From contig NC_013739.1 of the NCBI RefSeq assembly GCF_000025265.1, forward strand, positions 5,194,001 to 5,258,000: a stretch of 64,000 nt of DNA, given 5' to 3'. The DNA comes from Conexibacter woesei DSM 14684. Its GTDB lineage: Bacteria > Actinomycetota > Thermoleophilia > Solirubrobacterales > Solirubrobacteraceae. A program made the translations under genes and the position numbers. The notes under the pieces were generated by a model that was given only the letters and a program-made list of their open reading frames with translations, ran no database searches and was not told the origin of the DNA. Positions 61,397-64,000 of this stretch are shown piece by piece; the stretch's first letter is position 1; each line of letters starts with the position of its first letter.

Positions 61397-61591
61397 ATGC
61401 CCTACGTTGCCTGTCCTCACTGCGGCCACCGCACCTTCAGCGTCGCGTACTGGTCCAACCGCGAGCACTGCGGAGCATGCGGCCGGGAGCTTCCCTCGCC
61501 GCGCACGGCGGGCGCCGAGCAGGACCAGCAGGCGTTCCCGCAACCGCGCGCACAGCCGCTGTCGAGGCGCAGCGAGCAGCCGTCGAAGTAG
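61397..61591 (+). CDS. Small zinc-ribbon protein
   Basis: A 64-residue protein with two CxxC pairs: CPHCGHRTF and CGACGRELP, spaced as in rubredoxin-like zinc ribbons; the rest is a polar, Gln- and Pro-rich tail. GAGGAGGG before the ATG is a strong ribosome site. Such small ribbons bind zinc and often act as nucleic-acid or protein adaptors. A -10-like TACATA lies about 53 bases upstream. It has no obvious partner; the divergent neighbour is the ThDP enzyme. Confidence 0.8.
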   Translation: MPYVACPHCGHRTFSVAYWSNREHCGACGRELPSPRTAGAEQDQQAFPQPRAQPLSRRSEQPSK

Positions 61592-61639
61592 GCGCCGCGC
61601 GACGCCGCGCGACGCCGCCGCGCAGGCCGCGCGACGCGC

Positions 61640-62080
61640 TCAGCCGGCGATCGCGCGCAGCTCGGCCGGGCGCAGCAGGACGCGCAGCTCGCGCTCCTCT
61701 ATCCCCGCCAGGCCGCCCTTCTTCATCTGCACGAGACCGCCGGTCAGCTCGCCGACGGCCTGCGAGAAGTCGGGCTCATGGCCGACGAGCAGCACGTCGC
61801 GGCCGTGCGGCGCGGCCAGCTCCTCGGCGTCGAAGGCGCCGCCGCTCAGCTGCGCGACCACCTGCACCTCGATGCCGAGCGCATCGCACGCGAGCGTGGC
61901 GGTGTCGAGCGCGCGCACACGCGGGCTCGACAGGCAGGCATCGAGCCGCACGCCGAGCCGCGCGAGTGCGAGCCCGGCGGCGCGCGCCTGACCCCGCCCC
62001 TTCTCCGTGAGCGGACGCTCGGCGTCGGCCTGGTCGCCGTGCGCGTCCGCGGCGTCGCCGTGCCGCAGCAGCCAGATCAT
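61640..62080 (-). CDS. sixA: SixA-type phosphohistidine phosphatase
   Basis: A 146-residue histidine phosphatase. The catalytic RHG motif is in IWLLRHGDAADAHG at the start, ERPLTEKGRGQARAAGLAL follows, SSPRVRALDTATLACDALG holds the second Arg, and VLLVGHEPDFSQAVGELTG the second catalytic His. Length and the RPLTEKG segment fit SixA, which dephosphorylates histidine-phosphorylated signalling domains. The ATG at 62080 is required by the RHG strand. Its start codon shares two bases with the divergent transporter start. Confidence 0.9.
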   Translation of the reverse strand: MIWLLRHGDAADAHGDQADAERPLTEKGRGQARAAGLALARLGVRLDACLSSPRVRALDTATLACDALGIEVQVVAQLSGGAFDAEELAAPHGRDVLLVGHEPDFSQAVGELTGGLVQMKKGGLAGIEERELRVLLRPAELRAIAG

Positions 62081-63140
62081 GGCCGCAACCCTAGTCGAGG
62101 CGGTCGCGGCCAGCGAGGAGGCGCGGCGCCGGGAGGAGGCGCGGCGCGCCCGCGGCGGCGCCCGCGCTACGTTGCTCGCCGTGCTCGCGATCGTCGTCGC
62201 GATCGCCGCGTCGATCGCGGCCGGCGCCGCGCTCGAGCGGCGCTCGAACCGCGCGGCGCACGCCGCGCGGAGCTTCGCGCTGCGCTCGATGCTGTGGGTG
62301 CTCGCGCCGTTCGCCACCTACGTCAACCTCGCGCACGCCGACCTCGAGCTGGACGCGCTCGCCGGCGGGCTGATCGCGATCGCCGCGCTCGGCGTCACCG
62401 GCGTCGTCGCGTGGCAGCTCGCGCGCGGCCCGCTGCGACTCGAACGCCGCTCGATCGGCGCCTACGTCCACTGCTCGGTGCAGTCGAACACCGGCTATCT
62501 CGGCCTGCCGCTGTGCGCGGTCCTGTTCGACCAGCACGGGCTGGCGCAGGCGATCGTCTACGACGTGCTGATCTCGCTCGCGACGTTCGCCGTCGGCGGC
62601 TTCGCGCTCGGCGCCGCGTTCGGCGACGCGGCCGGACGGCGCGCCGCGGACGGCGCCGGCCGCCGGGGCGCGGTCGCGCTCGACCTCGCGCGCGCCGTCG
62701 TCCTGCGCAACCCGATCCTGCTGTCCGCCAGCGCCGGCCTGCTCGTGCCGGAGGCGTGGGCGCCCGATTTCCTGCTGACGCCCGCGAAGGTGGCGATCTT
62801 CGCGATGCTGCCGCTCGGCTTCCTCGCCGTCGGCGTGACGCTCGCCGACGAGGCCGACGACGGCACGCTGCGGATCCCGCCGCCGCTGACGCGCGCCGTC
62901 GGCTCGGTCGTCGCGCTGCGGATGCTGCTGATGCCGGCGCTGTTCCTGCTCTGCACGCTGTTCCTCGACGTGCCCGAGCCGTACCTCCTGCTCGCCGCGA
63001 TGCCGGTCGGGCTCAACACGCTGATCGTCGCGCACGCGACCGGCCTCGACCTGCGCCTGTGCGCCTCCGCGATCACGTGGAGCACGTCGATCGCGATCGT
63101 CGGCGTGCTCGCGCTGTCGCTGACCGGCGTGCTCGGCTGA
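62079..63140 (+). CDS. AEC-family (auxin efflux carrier) transporter
   Basis: A 353-residue membrane protein with about ten predicted helices and a charged 30-residue N-terminal tail rich in Arg and Glu. VHCSVQSNTGYLGLPLCAVLF is the conserved AEC segment (SNTGYLGLP), AIVYDVLISLATFAVGG follows, and MPVGLNTLIVAHATGLDLRLCASAITWSTSIAIVGVLAL closes the chain with the second half-repeat. AEC proteins export or import small organic acids or signals. ATG 62079 overlaps the sixA start codon; GTG 62181 at the first helix is an alternative start. Confidence 0.85.
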   Translation: MAATLVEAVAASEEARRREEARRARGGARATLLAVLAIVVAIAASIAAGAALERRSNRAAHAARSFALRSMLWVLAPFATYVNLAHADLELDALAGGLIAIAALGVTGVVAWQLARGPLRLERRSIGAYVHCSVQSNTGYLGLPLCAVLFDQHGLAQAIVYDVLISLATFAVGGFALGAAFGDAAGRRAADGAGRRGAVALDLARAVVLRNPILLSASAGLLVPEAWAPDFLLTPAKVAIFAMLPLGFLAVGVTLADEADDGTLRIPPPLTRAVGSVVALRMLLMPALFLLCTLFLDVPEPYLLLAAMPVGLNTLIVAHATGLDLRLCASAITWSTSIAIVGVLALSLTGVLG

Positions 63141-63195
63141 ACCCGTCGCGGCGGCGCGCTCAAGCGCGGCGCCGGCGGGTCGATCCCCAAGGTGG

Positions 63196-64000
63196 ATGAG
63201 CTTTCGCCGCATCTCCCCCGTCCTGCTGTTCGCCGGCCTGCTCGCCGGCTGGCTCGTCGCACTCGTATTCGTCGCCGCGCAGCTCGACGCCGACGCCGAC
63301 GAACAGCTCACGCGCATCGGCGGGGCGCAGCAGCTGCTGACGACGATGTACGACCAGGAGAGCGGCGTGCGCGGCTACCTCGGCTCGATCCAGACGCCGC
63401 TGCTGCGCCCCTACACGGAGGGCCGCGACCGCTTCGACGACCTGCTCGCCGACGAGCTGGAGGAGACCGACGACCCCGAGCTGCGCGCCGCGCTGCTGGA
63501 GCAGCAGGCGGCCGCGCTCGCCTGGCGCAGACTCGCCGCCGCTCACGTGCGCGAGATGGCAGTCGAGGACAGACCGTTCCGCCGCAGCCTGCGTGCGCGC
63601 GAGGCCAAGCTCGACGCCTTCGCCGACGCGAACGCCGAGTACCAGCGGGCGCTCCGCGAGGACCGCAGCGAGACCGCGGGCGCGCACGTGCTGCGCGCGA
63701 TCGCGCTGATGATCGGCTTCAGCGTGCTGCTCGGCGGCGCCGCGCTGCTGGCGATGCGCCGCCGAGCGGGCGCGGAGCGGCGCTACGCCGCCGCGCAGGC
63801 CGAGTTCGCGACCGCGATGCAGTCGGCCGTCGACGGCGCCGAGGCCGACGCGCTGCTCAAGCGCCACCTCGAGCGCCAGCTCGACCGCGTGACCGTCACC
63901 GTCCTGCGCCGCGACGCCTCCGGCGAGCGGCTGGAGGCCGGCACGCCGCCGGCCCCCGACACGCCGCTCGCCCGCGCGCTGACCGACGCGAGACCGCGGG
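63196..64000 (+). CDS. CHASE3-domain sensor protein, N-terminal part (runs off window)
   Basis: The frame is open from ATG 63196 to the window end (268 codons seen). It begins MSFRRISPVLLFAGLL with one membrane helix (about 7-28). An extracytoplasmic CHASE3-like helical domain (about 35-165) follows, with the signature MYDQESGVRGYLGS and LLRPYTEGRDRFDDLL. A second helix is at about 171-188 (IALMIGFSVLLGGAALLAM). After it comes the start of a cytoplasmic region (HAMP- or GAF-like). The rest, beyond the window, is expected to be a histidine kinase or diguanylate cyclase. AAGGTGG lies directly before the ATG. Confidence 0.8.
   Translation, partial: MSFRRISPVLLFAGLLAGWLVALVFVAAQLDADADEQLTRIGGAQQLLTTMYDQESGVRGYLGSIQTPLLRPYTEGRDRFDDLLADELEETDDPELRAALLEQQAAALAWRRLAAAHVREMAVEDRPFRRSLRAREAKLDAFADANAEYQRALREDRSETAGAHVLRAIALMIGFSVLLGGAALLAMRRRAGAERRYAAAQAEFATAMQSAVDGAEADALLKRHLERQLDRVTVTVLRRDASGERLEAGTPPAPDTPLARALTDARPR

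Noticed and set aside
61592-61639. Short repeats of GCGCGACGCC after the zinc-ribbon gene
   Set aside because: Only two full copies of about ten bases; looks like GC slippage, not a CRISPR or regulatory array.
63142-63179. Imperfect GC hairpin between the transporter and the CHASE3 gene
   Set aside because: Several mismatches; could be a terminator but not distinguishable from background.

Overview
The window is a very GC-rich (visually about 70% or more), gene-dense bacterial chromosome segment. Actinobacterial traits include ATGA/GTGA start-stop couplings, F420-type LLM enzymes and lipoproteins with Asp/Gly-rich tails after the lipobox. The many exported proteins of no recognised family point most naturally to the Thermoleophilia/Solirubrobacterales (Conexibacter- or Solirubrobacter-like). 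That placement is inference; no rRNA or other marker gene is present. I saw no tRNA or rRNA, transposase, integrase or CRISPR array.

Layout. 1-1485: end of an amidohydrolase gene and a metallo-beta-lactamase-fold hydrolase. 1548-8706: a block of exported proteins (a 1045-residue surface protein, a beta-propeller, two small secreted proteins) with strong hairpin terminators. 8742-11108: SRPBCC protein, divergent TetR regulator, secreted alpha/beta hydrolase. 11105-20894: a carbohydrate locus. Eight minus-strand genes (GH4 glycosidase, SDR, solute-binding lipoprotein, two permeases, RidA, MalK-type ATPase, D-threonine-aldolase-like enzyme) lie divergent from an SDR plus IclR regulator. 20948-28821: exported proteins including a tandem pair of GH114-like proteins, a LOG-Nudix fusion, a second IclR regulator and an NmrA-like reductase. 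28799-33660: a complete branched-chain amino acid-type ABC importer (livJHMGF order). 33772-39922: YtoQ, then a coupled cluster HtrA protease - VWA - MoxR - DUF58 - VWA, then a hotdog thioesterase. 39932-43667: DUF1963 protein, YCII and MarR genes, divergent amidohydrolase. 43675-47351: a sulfate ABC importer. 47518-54402: cell-wall enzymes (GH3, two adjacent Ddl paralogues, a membrane-anchored MurF-like ligase) plus a universal stress protein. 54461-64000: an accessory gene of unlike composition, an LLM oxidoreductase, an amino acid permease, a cyclase-family hydrolase with a ThDP enzyme, a small zinc ribbon, SixA, an AEC transporter, and the start of a CHASE3 signalling protein cut by the window edge.

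How the genes fit together. Three full ABC importers (sugar, branched-chain amino acid-type, sulfate) with local regulators suggest a soil heterotroph. The MoxR/VWA/HtrA cluster looks like an envelope-quality or metalloprotein-maturation module. The two Ddl genes facing an alpha/beta hydrolase and a membrane MurF look like a self-contained D-Ala-D-X assembly module.

The most unusual signals are: (i) two copies of a palindromic element, one as a 3' hairpin and one inserted in frame in the linker of a ThDP enzyme; (ii) the duplicated Ddl plus membrane-MurF module, with a long Gly-rich insertion in one ligase; (iii) the LOG-Nudix fusion; (iv) heavy use of the codon AGA in many exported and membrane-linked genes of a very GC-rich genome.
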